DNA of 64,000 nucleotides from the NCBI GenBank assembly GCA_036365515.1, contig CM070876.1:177110478-177174477 (forward strand), written 5' to 3'. Source of the stretch: Torymus aiolomorphi. Taxonomy: Eukaryota; Arthropoda; Insecta; Hymenoptera; Torymidae. The notes beneath the pieces were generated by a model. That model did no database searches, was not told where the DNA came from, and saw only the letters and a program-made list of their open reading frames with translations. Position numbers and translations under genes: made by a program. Every line of letters starts with the position of its first letter. Position 1 is the stretch's first letter. Positions 21,837-36,600 of this stretch are shown in pieces.

Positions 21837-23885
21837 ATCGATTGATTAAAAAAAGCAATTGCGTATTGGACACGTGCAAGATACAATGACTGATATTAAG
21901 TTCCTTTTGTATCTTTAAAATATAGAAAAGAAGCGAGTTTAAGATAGATGTGAACCCATAGATAAGAATAAACTGTTTTATATACAGAAAGTAGTTTGTA
22001 TCATCTATTGTAGAGATAATCATCCAAATAACCCGATATTTCCATAAACGTCTTGATCCTCTTTATAGTGTAATGATTAATTGTAATATACGATATTAGC
22101 AAGAATAGTATTTTTCGATACTAGTGAGAAACTCATACTGATTGTGCAAGAATCATTTTTACCACCTGTATAGAACACTATTTTTCGACACAACGTGCGT
22201 AAAGTTCTATTTTAGAGCACGATTGCAAACCGAAATATCACATGGCGCCAGGACGGAAAATGGGTTAGCGAGAAGTCTCTCTGACATCTGAATTTAAGAG
22301 ATAAGTGTTTTCCTCCATTAAGCGAATATGAGAAAACGTATGGAAACGGGAGTTGAGAGTCAACCTCCAGGACTTTCCCACAAGGGGGAAAAAAAGTTTT
22401 CCACTAAAAAAAGGAGTTTCGCACTACAAATACGGCCAGCAAGTGGGCCTGCGAGAGGGGTATTTTTCCGAAACTCTGCGAGGGCGAAACGCTGCTCGAC
22501 AGATCCAAGACTCTGCCCGACGACGAAGCGCTGCCTGTGCCACGCCCGACTTGAACGCCAGCACCGATTTGCCACAAAGAAGCCACCAACTCTGCGCCCC
22601 GATAAAGAAGAAATTATTTTTCTAAAAAATTTCTAGCTGTAAATCCCAAGATCTAATTCCCTACTTCTATAATCGCTTCAATCATTTTTATTCTGGTGTT
22701 ATCAAACGAAATCTAGTATTTGATACGTACATTTATTAACCCATTAATGCGCAAAACGCTAAATTTGGACATGAAACTACGAGCCCACTGTACTGTTAGA
22801 AAAAACAAATCCATTTTTTAAATTCTTTTTTTAAATCAATTTTTACTAACGTTGCTGCATTCAAATAAGCAAATTATTGCCAGAAATCGCGCCCTCGATG
22901 TCTGAGGTTTTCGAAACCCTGGCTGAGAACTTTTTTTCTCACTTAGTATTTCCAAAATGGCGGTTTTTGTGAAACAGCATGACCTTAAACTTCATGATTT
23001 TATTTCTTGACAGCTTTGAACCTTACGAAAAAAATTTATGGAACAAAATATGTTTAGAATCATCCAAAAAACATGTGTGAATTTTTTCAAAAATTTTTGA
23101 GCCATTTTAGAATTTTTCAAAAATAGGCCATTTTAAAAAATTTGAAATTCACTCCAAAACTTCTGGAAAAATTTATAAATATTCTTTAGATGATTCCGAG
23201 CACTTTTTGTTCTATAACTTCTTTTTCGTAAAGCTGATGCTTTTCAATAAAAAAATTATCAAAGTATTGATTACGTAATCGATAAAAAGTTACAATGGTT
23301 TGAAGACAGGGCATAATCGTCATTTCATTACTGCAAATTATACAACGATGTATGCTTCATATAAAAATACCCAAAATAGAAAACAACCGCATTGAAACGT
23401 ATTACTATAAAATAATAATCCCGATAAAGATTTTAACAATAAAATAATGAATTTGTTTAATTAATCAGATAAATAATTTTAACCTGTTCCATAAATAAAT
23501 AGTAAATATACAATTAACGAATTTACGATAACCCGAATAGAAATAAACTGTCCTGACGATAGTTAATAATTGCATTCGTAACTACATAAATAATAACCAG
23601 GTGATCCAATTAATAATTGATAGTAAAAATAAACGTGATAATAATAATTAATAATTGAATTAACAATTGAATAAGGGATCTCGCTCAGGGTGAAAAGCTC
23701 TTCCAAGAATTATTTACTGCTCTGAGATTCTAGGAAATCCTCAAGGACAAGTAGCAACGGTCAAGGCATTCAAGAACAAAGAGGGGAGGTAATCGAAGTC
23801 AACAATACCAAGAAGCTAAATTCCAACGGTCAAAAAGCACTTAAGAAGGAAAACAATACAAGGTTAAAACAGAGAGTCAGCATTC
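21837..23885. other. No supportable gene; one GC-richer island
   Basis: Around 22328-22636 two overlapping plus-strand frames and two minus-strand frames of 60-102 codons are open at once in a GC-richer island. None has recognisable domains, so they are not called. The rest is AT-rich with poly-T runs. Confidence 0.35.
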
Positions 23886-23985
23886 CGAGGAGTGTAAACA
23901 CTTCCGAGAATCCATTAGCGAGGAGCATAAACACTTCCGAGAATCCATTAGCGAGTAGCGTAAACACTTCCGAGAATCATTGGGC
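23886..23985. repeat. 33-bp tandem repeat, three units
   Basis: Units with CTTCCGAGAATCCATTAGCG begin at 23901, 23934 and 23967; the third is partial. Confidence 0.85.
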
Positions 23986-24490
23986 AATGGCGTAAGCCCA
24001 ACGGCCCGAGTCATCGTCAACAACCAATCACGGACTATCGGCGTCCCACTCCTCCCTGGAGGGAGGCGGCCAGTCACCCGCTGCTCATCGCTCTCGACCC
24101 TATTTCCAGGTGTGAGGTCCCTCCACCGCCGCTCTCTCTACTTCAGAGTGGGGGAGGCCTCTGAGGCAACTCGGCGTCCTGCAGTCTCTATACCATACTG
24201 CCTCCCACTACCAACCTGAAGCTCCACCCAAAATCCAGAATATAAATTGGGCCACACCGCCGGCATCGAGTCAGTCGCTACCGAGCACATGAAAAGCTCT
24301 GTAGTCAGTTGCACTAGTGCACGAGCTCTGACCACGTCTCTGAGTCAGTCGCCATTACGATTAAAATTCGAGTTAATTGAATTGTATAGAGTCACGGTCA
24401 AAAGTCTATCTATTTGTTAAAATTTATAAAGTATTTAATTAATTTAATAAACCTCGATTTAAAGTTATTTCTCCGAGTTGAAGCAAGTTC
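23986..24490 (+). mobile_element. Possible solo LTR or promoter island
   Basis: A GC-richer segment has TATAAAT at about 24240, a TCAGTCGC initiator-like sequence about 30 bp downstream, and AATAAA near 24447. That order (TATA, TCAGT initiator, polyA signal) is typical of insect LTRs. No terminal repeats, primer site or internal retroelement sequence was identified, so this remains tentative. Confidence 0.3.
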
Positions 24491-25244
24491 ACGGTTCATT
24501 TGGTGTTGTTCCAAAATTCGTGCAAAATCAAATTAAGATTTAAATTTGTCTTTGTTATTGATTACAAGTCTATATCATTGAATAAAAGTAACTATTAACA
24601 TGATTTCGTTTTATTGTTCGTGCTATTTCTAAATTTCTATTAGATTATTTTATTAAAATAATGTGTATTAAAAAAACGTGTATTAAAAAAAACAAAATAC
24701 TCAGCGGAGCCATTTAGGAGTTTTTTGCTAGTTGTTTACTATATCGACGCCATTGGAGACCAGGGAGGGGCGAGAAGTAGACGCTTGGCAACATCGCATC
24801 GGACAGGTAAAGATAGCAAGCAATTAGAATGATTGCTGCGTAAACGTTTAGTTTTGACATAAGTTTTTTAATAATTCATTCTGTATTTTTAATAGTATTG
24901 TTTGGATATGGTATAAAATATGACTTTTTTCATAATGACTTTTTTTAAAGCCTTATCAAACATATTAAAATGAAAATATAAGTCAATAAATTAACAGGGG
25001 TATTACTATTCTTTAGTAAACAGTATTTTATAAATAAATGTACCTTTTTTTTGCTTAAATTCTAAATTGATAAATACATTAACAAATGAACTGTTATTTC
25101 ATGAACAATCCTTCTAAATAAATATACTTTTTTATGTTTTCACTTATTAATTACGAATTCAAATACGTTCAAATAATAATTTTTTTATAAATAATAATAT
25201 ATTAGAAATCTTAAGAAAAATTGAAATACTTCAAACTATGTAAT
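24491..25244. other. No gene seen
   Basis: AT-rich sequence with many short A and T runs and no supportable features. Confidence 0.4.
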
Positions 25245-26215
25245 TAATCTTGATAACAATTAACGCCTTTATGCGAAATTTGTTGCAAATTCTTTTTTAA
25301 ATTATCAATAATTTTATCAAGTGCTTTCTTATTACTAGTTATCTTTGGTTTTCCATTTGGTAGTTTTTCTTTAAAAATTTTTAATATAGCTTCTTCTCCA
25401 TCTGTTTTATAAACATTTATCAATATATCACATGTTACATTTCCTTTAGCAACTTTTTTTAGTAAATCTAAACTTATAACGTCTTTTAATGAAGTTAACT
25501 TTTTTAAATTATATTTTATTCTCTCACTATCACTGTAAACCCAAAAGTCTCTAAATCAAAGTAAACAATAGATTTGGCTGATTCAGAGGTTATCATATTT
25601 TCAATTTTAATTTTATTTTGATTTATATTTTCTGCTCCAATTCAAAAATTTGATTTATAGGTAACTCCTTCAACGGTTTCATTTTTTCTTCTTAACCGCT
25701 CTCTATCATTTTTCAATTCTAGTCTACGTTTCTTTCGTACTATAGTGAGAGCGTTAAGCTTCCTCTCTTTTCTTTTTACGTCATATTTGTTAGCGTAATT
25801 AACAGTGTGTGTGTACCAGGAGATAAACATAAATTTTTTTAATATCTATCAAACTACTTTCGCCGTCATTAGCACGACACACTGCACTAGCTTCACGAAA
25901 ATCACTAGATGCGCTTCTACTATAGCATATACTCTTTGGTGCTTTATGAGCAATTACATTGTTTACGCTCTCATTTGCTTGACTAGAAGCTGCGACAGAA
26001 AACTTTCTAGCATTACTTGCATATCTTTGAAATAATTGACTTAACTTGTTATACAATTCTTCATTATTTAATATCACAGTCGGTTTTTTTTCTTATTATC
26101 CTGAGATTTGCACCAGTTTCCAAATGTTCAGGAATATTTAATATTGCTTTTGCTAACTCTAAACTTTTACCCTTATTCTGAGATATTGATTGACAAATAT
26201 ATTATTTGTCGAATG
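25245..26215 (-). pseudogene. Decayed Mutator-like transposon gene, 3' part
   Basis: Successive minus-strand frames read as one protein with at least two frameshifts. They include QNKGKSLELAKAILNIPEHL near 26190-26130, then LYNKLSQLFQRYASNARKFS and the NESVNNVIAHKAPKS stretch (26077-25800), a Lys/Arg-rich helix with KLNALTIVRKKRRLELK (25830-25642), and a tail of more than 100 codons ending GKPKITSNKKALDKI and a stop at 25245-25247. NESxNN followed by xHKAPKS and the basic helix are features I recall from proteins annotated as Mutator-like transposases in Hydra and insects. The catalytic region was not located. Identity is moderate; loss of function is clear. Confidence 0.55.
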
Positions 26216-26582
26216 ATACAATTGTCAATTAAGGTTCATCGATGAAATACAAAAGCAGTGTATGAAGGTTATATTACATTAATGTTTCTAAATATTTTGC
26301 ATTTAGTATTTATGCATTTTATACGTGCATTTTGCATTTAACTTACCAAGTACAGCTGTTGTGTTTGTATCTGACAGCTTTTGATTTCCATTGCTGTGTA
26401 GTTTTCCTGTGTGCGCCGTTGTTATAATGCTACATATTTCACATTAATTTTTGAAAACTCAATTCAAATCCAAGATGCTTTTAACTGATAATTTGTGCTA
26501 GGCTGAGTGTACTGTTGCAATTCGGCTTCTCGTGTTTGATTTTCATTCATGTTTCTTGCTCATAAAACCAATTCTGTAATCA

Positions 26583-27182
26583 ATGGCCAAATTAAAATTG
26601 TTGGATAGCGAGCTCGATCTCAAAAACCACGAGAAAGACGGTCATACACTGTCTAAACATGTTATGACGCCGGATAAGCTGCTGGCTGAATCATGCAAGC
26701 GAGGAAAATTCATAAGCGCATATGAAAGTAAAAGCTCAGCTGAAAGGTGGATTAAGGCAGCAATAGATGCAAGCAAAGAATCTATTGCTGCCTGGTACGA
26801 AGTGTCATCGGACTGGGATAAGGAAGTGTTTGAGTACACTCCCAAAGCCCCAGTCGGCTTCGGTGCCAGTCCAGGTGTTAAATACACCACTCACCTATAT
26901 TCGCTGGTGTTCCTTCTCCAGAAGATGCCAGAAAATCACGTAAAAGATATACTCTTAGTGAGTAGTTTTCCGGTGAGGGAGAATACGGAGTGCTTCTCCA
27001 TCGTCGCGGAGCCAGTTCACTCGATTCCAAAAAATTGGAGGAGTGACAATCAGTGCGGCTCCGCCATAGCATTTTCGAGACCGAGCGTCGCCTTTCCCGC
27101 CAAGCCATCACAGCAACGGTGGATCGGCCCCAGACTAGAAAAGAATAAACAAACGTGGTTGCTTAAGAGTAGTTGGCGATAA
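26583..27182 (+). CDS. RNase A-like domain of bacterial CDI/polymorphic-toxin type
   Basis: A single uninterrupted 199-codon frame starts at ATG 26583. Residues about 11-131 match the layout of the bacterial CdiA C-terminal RNase A-like domain: an N-terminal GHTxxKH element (His21, Thr22, Lys25, His26), an alanine-rich helix pair with SSAERWIKAAIDAS and ESIAAWYE, a Gly-rich turn (VGFGASPG), and a closing beta strand with LLVSSFPV (residues 124-131). In bacteria such domains cut RNA in rival cells and are paired with an immunity protein. The first key His is kept, but the Arg expected about 11 residues later is not obvious (Glu36/Ser37), and the closing strand has Ser-Ser-Phe where Thr and Tyr are usual, so catalysis may be altered or lost. 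About 68 extra residues follow the domain. There is no signal peptide, no immunity-like neighbour and no intron. Flanks are insect transposon debris, which favours horizontal transfer over contamination. Function in the host is unknown. Confidence 0.7.
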   Translation: MAKLKLLDSELDLKNHEKDGHTLSKHVMTPDKLLAESCKRGKFISAYESKSSAERWIKAAIDASKESIAAWYEVSSDWDKEVFEYTPKAPVGFGASPGVKYTTHLYSLVFLLQKMPENHVKDILLVSSFPVRENTECFSIVAEPVHSIPKNWRSDNQCGSAIAFSRPSVAFPAKPSQQRWIGPRLEKNKQTWLLKSSWR

Positions 27183-27198
27183 AAGCCACTCTTTAAAG

Positions 27199-27317
27199 TT
27201 GAATTAGTGAATAAACCACTAAACATTAGTGAAAATACACCACCGTAGAATTAGTGTACTAATTTTCTACGGTGCAGCGATTTTTACTAATGTTTAGTGA
27301 TTTTTTCACTAATTCAA
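27199..27317. repeat. Hairpin MITE, 119 bp
   Basis: A near-perfect palindrome whose ends are TTGAATTAGTGAA and its complement. The centre also pairs (CACCGTAGAATTAGT with ACTAATTTTCTACGGTG). It begins 17 bp after the stop codon of the RNase A-like ORF. Confidence 0.9.
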
Positions 27318-29871
<2,554 letters not shown>

Positions 29872-30320
29872 GGCTCTCAGCCGCTATTTGCCACCACCAC
29901 TTCGCCACTTTCATGCGGTCGGCCGTTTTCAGTGAAAAAAAAAAAAGTTGAAATCGGACCACGCATGCAGCATCCACAGGCACGCTGATTAAAATAATGC
30001 GTTGAAGAATTCAAATCGCGATTACGCAAAGGCTAATAATTCGACAGCGCCTGGTTTTGGCAGACATAAAGTACGTATCAATTACTGTAATTTCGCAAAA
30101 GGTCTGCGCTACTAATTCAGAAATGGCAGAGATATGAATTTTTGAAAAAACACTGAATTTTTCGGTTTTTCTCATTTTTCTCCGTTACTAATCATCCGAT
30201 CGGGTTGATCAACATCTCATTTAGTTAATATTTTCATTCTCTGACATTCACGTCTATACATCATCGAGATACCTTCATTAGTTTAGATTTTATAAGCAAA
30301 TCCTGGCGGAAGTAATAACT

Positions 30321-30460
30321 GCACATATCTGCACATATCTGTACAATTCTGTACATTTCTGCACATTTTTGTACATTTTGTCAACTTATTAGACTTTTGT
30401 ACAGAAATATACAGAAATGTACAAAAACGTAACGTGAACGTAACGTAACGTAACGTTGTA
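30321..30460. repeat. Short tandem repeats: GCACATATCT-type, then ACGTA-type
   Basis: A 10-bp degenerate unit (GCACATATCT, GTACATTTCT) repeats from 30321 to about 30378, and AACGT/ACGTA units repeat at 30423-30460. Confidence 0.75.
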
Positions 30461-30689
30461 TTAGTAATTGAAGAGCTCAGGGCAACAAATGGCCAACTCA
30501 GATTTTAAGATGGCCCCTGAATTTGATGTTTATACTGCTTAGGCAGAGGCCAACATAAAATGTGAGCAGATCGTTTCTTGCCCAGGTCTCTTCAATTACA
30601 CTTATAGGGTTGTCTCGGGGTGCATTGGAATTCAATAAAAAAAGATGTACTGTACTTACTAAAGCACTTTATTTCTACGTGAAGTATTT

Positions 30690-30809
30690 GCTTCCTCCTA
30701 GAGGAAGCTTTGTGATAGTAAATTTTTGAGTTGTTGTAAAAACATGTTATAATTGTGTTCCGAGGTGTTAGGAATCAAAATACATGGGTTTTGAAAAATG
30801 TCTGTATGG

Positions 30810-30904
<95 letters not shown>

Positions 30905-31936
30905 CGCCTGGATCTCAGCTCCTACTCGGTCGATTTTGACCGGACAAGTCTCATTTTTTTTGTTTTTTTTTTGCGTGATGGCGGGTCAAAAATCCGTTTT
31001 TTGATTGGGGCGATGCGTATTTGTTTTTTTTTCGAATTTTCGATTTTCTCAAAACTGTTTTTTGATTTTTTTTAATGATAGGATCGAGTCATTTGAATCT
31101 GATGGGTAGCGTTCGAAAGAGAATTAAAATACCTATATTTTCTAAAAAAAAAAGTTTCTAGCTATCACGGTTCTTTTGTTATTAACAAAAACGTGTTTTT
31201 TTTTAGAAGCCTATAACTCCGAAACTTAACGGTCAATTTTTTTGAGAAAAATCATGATAATACAGAATATAAATAGCTATAATCTGTTAAAATTTAAATA
31301 TATTCTGTAGGCTAGATTTTGAGTAAAAAATTGAAAAATGAAAGAATCAGTTTTGTATGTCCAACGATTACAAGAGTAAAATTGACTTAATGGCTTCAAA
31401 ATTCATTTTAGAGGTAGATTTTTTATAGTTCTCGGTCGAGTTCTTTGGGCAAAATGATTGATCCATACATTTCAGAGATATTTGAGGTTAAAAGTTTTTT
31501 GACATTTTTTAAAAATCGTAATTTCTCGAGAACGGCTCTATGTATCTCAGTGGGGTGGGTGGCATTCGAAAGAGAATTAAAATACCTATATTTTCTAAAA
31601 AAAATTAATTTTCTATCTATCACGGTTTTTTAGTTATCATCAAAAACAAAAACGTATTTTTTTTTTAAAACTCATAACTCCAATGATGTTATGAAATATA
31701 AAAAAAAACACGTATTTAATAACAAAACAACCGTGATAGCTATTTGTTTTATTATAAAATATAGATATTTTACTTCTATTTCAAATGATAACTTTATTTA
31801 TCAGCTCAAAATTTATATAATTTGATATAAATAAATATAAATAAATAAATAAATTTAAAAATTAACAATTTTTAATATTAATAAAAAATTATAAATTTTG
31901 TTATTAAAAATTAATTAAAGGAATCAACAAATTATT
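30690..31936. mobile_element. Dispersed element family X, copy 2
   Basis: Starts CTTCCTCCTAGAGGAAGC and continues parallel to 16500-17200 including the microsatellite position, then ends after AAATTAATTAAAGGAATC, short of the final GAGGAAGC. It is truncated and rearranged relative to copies 1 and 3 and is bounded on its right by the hairpin MITE at 31937. Confidence 0.65.
30811..30902. repeat. (TG)n microsatellite inside element X copy 2
   Basis: About 92 bp of pure TG after AAAAATGTCTGTATGGA, the counterpart of 16613-16786. Confidence 0.95.
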
Positions 31937-32102
31937 TTTCATATGACTAGTACATTTTAGTAACTGATGTGTTTAAATTGTTTGTTTTTAATAGAAAATG
32001 TATACCTATGTTTATAAGATGATATCTATAGATATACAATTCCTATTAAAAACAAAAAATTTAAACACATCAGTTACTAAAAAAGTACTAGTCATATGAA
32101 AA
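31937..32102. repeat. Hairpin MITE, about 166 bp
   Basis: Arms of about 63 bp, TTTTTCATATGACTAGTAC on the left and its complement on the right, around a loop of about 40 bp with a GATATCTATAGATATA core. Confidence 0.9.
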
Positions 32103-32395
32103 AATGGTAAAGGATCTTTTGTCTTAGAATTTTGCGCTCTACACGATTATGTTTACAGACGCATACATTTTCAGAACAGGTTGTATACTGTCGGCCTTCC
32201 AATGTATCCATAGGATCAGTCACAAACGGTGCGCCGCGTAGTGGCAAATATAGAAATAACGTAAGCTTGGTTATTGGGAGCCGTGTGGATACATTAGAAG
32301 GCCTAGAGTATGTAGTATATAAGCCGTGTAAGTCAACTGTTTAAGTGACATGGGTTTTTACTCCTAGTGAGGTTTTTCTCCATTCTACACTCCAC

Positions 32396-33107
32396 TTACA
32401 AGGGGAGCACCAGGAATGCAGATCCTGGATTTGGCTGAAACTGTAGGAGGCACTTCTTTATGACAAATAATTAGACACGTGTCTTAGGGTTTTTGTGAAT
32501 GGGTCTTTTATTCCGAGATCCAAGCTATTTTATGTCTAAAATGAACTATTTCTTATTAAAATGGGGTCTCTTTCTTTAGTGATCGATTTTTGAATATTTC
32601 GGTTATGTAAATGAACTAAAAAGTTTATAAAAAGAGGCAGGAAAAGCTTCAATTTAAGCTTTGTGTCGTTAAGGAATGTCAATTTCTCAAAAAGTTATAG
32701 GCTGTCAAAAATAGAGTAAGGAAATGACTGAAAATTTCTTATTTTCTTCAAGTATTTAACGGGTGGTATTTTAAGCTATATTCTCACTCTATTTTTGATA
32801 GCTTATAACTTTTTGAGAAATCAACATTCTTTAACGAGAGAAAGCTTACATTAAAGCTCATTCTGCCTCTTTTCATAAACTCTTTAATCCATTTACATAG
32901 CCGAAATATTCGTAAAGCTATAACATAGAAAGGGACCCCATTTTCATCAAAAATCGTTCATTTTAAACATAAAATAGCTTGGATCTCCGAATAAAACGCC
33001 CATTCAGAAAAACCCTGAGACACGTATCTCATTATTTATCATAAAGAAGTGCCTCCTACATGTTCAGCCAAATCCAGGACTCGCATTCCTGGTGCTCCCC
33101 TTGTTAG
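32396..33107. repeat. Foldback element, about 710 bp
   Basis: Ends AAGGGGAGCACCAGGAATGC and the complement GGTGCTCCCCTT. Arms of about 330 bp show scattered mismatches, and the centre at about 32735-32770 is short. No coding capacity. Confidence 0.9.
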
Positions 33108-36039
33108 TAGTTCAGTCATGCAACCGTTCTTGTTCTATAGCTTTTGATAGATAGTGTGGAAATGCCCTTATATAGGCAACGCACAACTTCCTCTATTCTG
33201 ATTTCCTTTTTCAAGAAGAGGTAACTGGAATCGCCCAGGCGCTTCCTACGTGGATTTACTTCTACGTAAGTGGCACCTGGATGGTGATCCGGGCAGGCTG
33301 TACCTCACTGGTCGGGGGCGACGGAGTAGGAGGCCTCGCCACCCCTTCTTTCTTTCTTTCTTTCGTTCAAGTGACTCTTTACGAAAGGTCCGAATTACAA
33401 GGCTTGTCCTGCTTTTGGTATCCCCCTTTACATAGGGGACTTAAAATTTTACGCAATATCTGCGTGTTACGTCCTGCCAAAAATAGTTTTCTTTAAAATA
33501 ATAAAAATTATTTTATTTCATTATTACATGAATTTCGTAAACCAATATCAGATTTCAGAAAAAAAAAAAAGAAAAAATTTGGAATTCAAAATATTGTATA
33601 ATTCCATCATTTTTCTTTTCCTTTATTACTCTGGATTTATTAATAAAAGATTAGAGATCTGATTCTCAATAGTTTTAAAATACAGAAGAGCACTGTTACC
33701 TAAGTACTTTTAGATACCAATCTTTTCGAATTAGGAAAATTGGCATAGTACCTCTTTTCACAATTATTTTGATTTCAACAATATAGAAAAATATATTGGG
33801 GCTTGATACAGTTTCCTTTTTTTTCAGAATATAAAAAAAAAAAACATATAAGATCCAGTTTTGTAAATAAAACTTGGAATCTTGTTGTAACCTTTAGTAT
33901 TGTATGTTTCCTTTTCAAAGTATAAAATTTCGACACTTTACTCTTAGTAGTAAGGCAATTATGTTGTAAAATTTTATCTGGCATTTAAAAAGTGAGACGC
34001 TCTTGTATCATTCATTTCAAACGCAATATTTAATAAATGCTCACTATTTCCTCGCATCCAACAATCATCGGATTAGATCATTTTAGAATTTGTTCATCCT
34101 CAAAAATTTTCCTCGTTTAGGGTCATAAAAACTCAGGTCCAAAATTTTCGGCCGCATGAGAAATCCCAAACGCAAACATCTCGAAGTAAGGGTACAACGC
34201 TTCCTTCTTCGTCGCGGGTCGTAAAGTTTTTTTTCGTTTCCTTCCTCTTACGATAGCCTCAGTAAACACTAGCCAGACTCAAACATCTGCAAGCGGTAAT
34301 TTTCTCGAATCCGAGTACGCGTCGGAATTTCTTAGCCACTCCAAAAACAATAAACTGGGAAAACCCTGTAATTACGCACGACAGCGTCTGTTTCCGTCTC
34401 TCTCGCTTTCCAGCATTTTCTGCTACCCACGCTTATACTGGATTTTTCTCTTAACACGTTTATAAACAGTGGATGCAATTCTAATTCTTTTAGGTAAAAA
34501 AAAGCAATAGACAATATGTCCATTCTCATTTTTTTTATTGAAATAAATCCGGATTTTAAAGAAGATATTCAAAGAAAATGCGAACCTTTATGAATTTACT
34601 CTTCTTCCATTTTACAGTTATTCACGATTTATAAATCAGAACGCAATGTTAGTAACACCCCTATTAGTATATTTAAATTAGTTTATAAAGTAAATTTTTT
34701 ATAACGCATTTATTTTAATAAAACCACAAAATTCTCTTTCATTAATGTATAATATTTAAAGTACACGTTTATACACAGTTAGTAACAAATACAGAGTAAA
34801 CTAATTTTTCCTCTGTAACTCCAAGGTTAAACATATACCATTTACTTAGTATACCTCTTCCAATTAAATCCCTGAGGATTTATTAACTCAACAATTCAAT
34901 AGATTTTAGTTATCTAAGACTAAACTAGGTTATTTCATACCTTTCTATTAATCTTTTACGTTAGATAATTACCTTCAACATTTTCTATCCACATTAATAT
35001 TTCTTGACTTTATTTTGTATGTTTATGCAAAATATATAAAAACAAAATCTCTACAATTTCCAAATTCAATTAAGAATATTTTAAAGTTCAAATACCTTAT
35101 GAAATCAAGTACTTTCTGTTCTCTTTCCTGAAAAGCTCATAAACTAATACATTTTAATATCTCACCTATTTCCACAATAGGTTATTCTATTATATATATA
35201 TTATTGTACGTTCTTCTGTATAAGTTTTATCAGTCACTTTAATTCAATGCCCCAATAATATGAAATGAGTAATAGATTTCAATAAAGTATATATATATAT
35301 ATATATTATATTAGTCACATATTAGATTTATGTTGATTTAGATAGTTTATTTTTAAGTTTACATGTTAAGTCTAAATTTGTAGAAGTATAAGATATCTGA
35401 TATAAGTTATTTTATATTCAAACTTTTGTATTAATTGCATTAGAGTTTATACAAATTTAGTTACTTTTATACTTTTTATATTTTAGTTCTAACTTATGCA
35501 CTATCGAAAGCCGTCATATTTAGTTTTAAGTCTAATTTTACTAATTTTAAGACGTTTATATTTTCGGTGTTAAACCGTTTCGCTGATAATAACTGTCACC
35601 CTTTTATATACCAAAACAATATTCCTATTCGCGTATTTAATTGACCCTTAACGGTTAATATACAAAATAGGATATTAGATGTATTTATAATTATCCTTTG
35701 TACGATTTCGCTACTTAAAAACCTTCTTGTTTGAAAATAAAACTCTTGTACATAAATAAACTACTTCGAGTAATGTTTAATTTACAGATTAACTATAATT
35801 TATTATAATATTCATATTATAAGTCCTTTCTTTAATTAAGTTTTAATTCATTTCCACCTTTTTTGTTAATAAATCTTCATATTTTAACGTAAATTCTTTT
35901 TAATTAGTCATGGGACCGCCCAGTTCTTATATGTATTTAAAGTTTCATATTAAAAATTATTTATTATAAAAAAAACATTATGTCAAAGTGGGTTATTTAT
36001 CTTGATGCTGAATGTAAGACAACAAAAATTCTCTTTTAT
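33108..36039. other. No gene seen
   Basis: Mostly AT-rich. A GC-richer patch at 33180-33480 holds overlapping short frames without recognisable domains. From 34600 to 36000 there are only low-complexity stretches and a short (TA)n run near 35289. Confidence 0.4.
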
Positions 36040-36600
36040 TGCCTAACAATCAATTCATAGCGTTTATGCATAATGACGCCTCATTATCGAATCCCAGCGC
36101 CCGATTTTGAGTGAGGGCTGGTCCCAAAAATCTAAGCGACCAATAACATCCCTCTACGCTTAAGGCAGGAGAAAGCGGCTGCGCCCCATCTCAAGCTTAG
36201 CTTACTTCGTCACCGCGTCCAACGAAAAACTAGAGTTCTATTTCAGACCCCGACTCGGGTGTTCAATCCTAGCCCCGCCGAGTGTGCGAACACTCGCGGG
36301 AGCGATCTTTATATTCTCAGTCACTCTCCAGCAATCACCCTCCAACGAGGTCTTCAATACGCGCTCAATTCAATACGCGCTCAGCAGTCGCAATTTCGAA
36401 CTCCAACCCTCAACCGAAGAGGTCTTCTTCTCTCATTTCACAACTCTCGGAGTTTATTCTAAATTCGCATCTATTACTTCAAATTTATTCAGAGTCCCGC
36501 GCCACTCTGAAGTTTTTACGGAAATTTAGAAATTTTGTACAAGTTACCGAGCAAGGGTAACCCGTGTGTGCCAGAATAAATTTAATATTTTTTTTTCCTT
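36040..36600 (+). mobile_element. Possible LTR or promoter island
   Basis: GC-richer segment with TTTATATTCTCAGTCACTC (TATA-like and TCAGT initiator) near 36307 and AATAAA near 36576. Several overlapping plus-strand frames are open but look alike in all three frames, so coding is unlikely. No terminal repeats were found. Confidence 0.3.

Noticed and set aside
22328..22636. Arg/Lys-rich 102-codon frame
   Set aside because: Four frames on both strands are open in the same GC-richer island and none has a domain; not a supportable gene.
26583..27182. Bacterial contamination as the source of the RNase A-like ORF
   Set aside because: The flanks on both sides are eukaryotic transposon remnants and a MITE, with no bacterial genes or ribosome-binding site; contamination would need a misjoin at both edges.
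36259..36560. Three overlapping plus-strand frames of 67-92 codons
   Set aside because: All three frames are open in the same Ser/Thr/Pro-coding composition; better explained as an LTR or promoter island.
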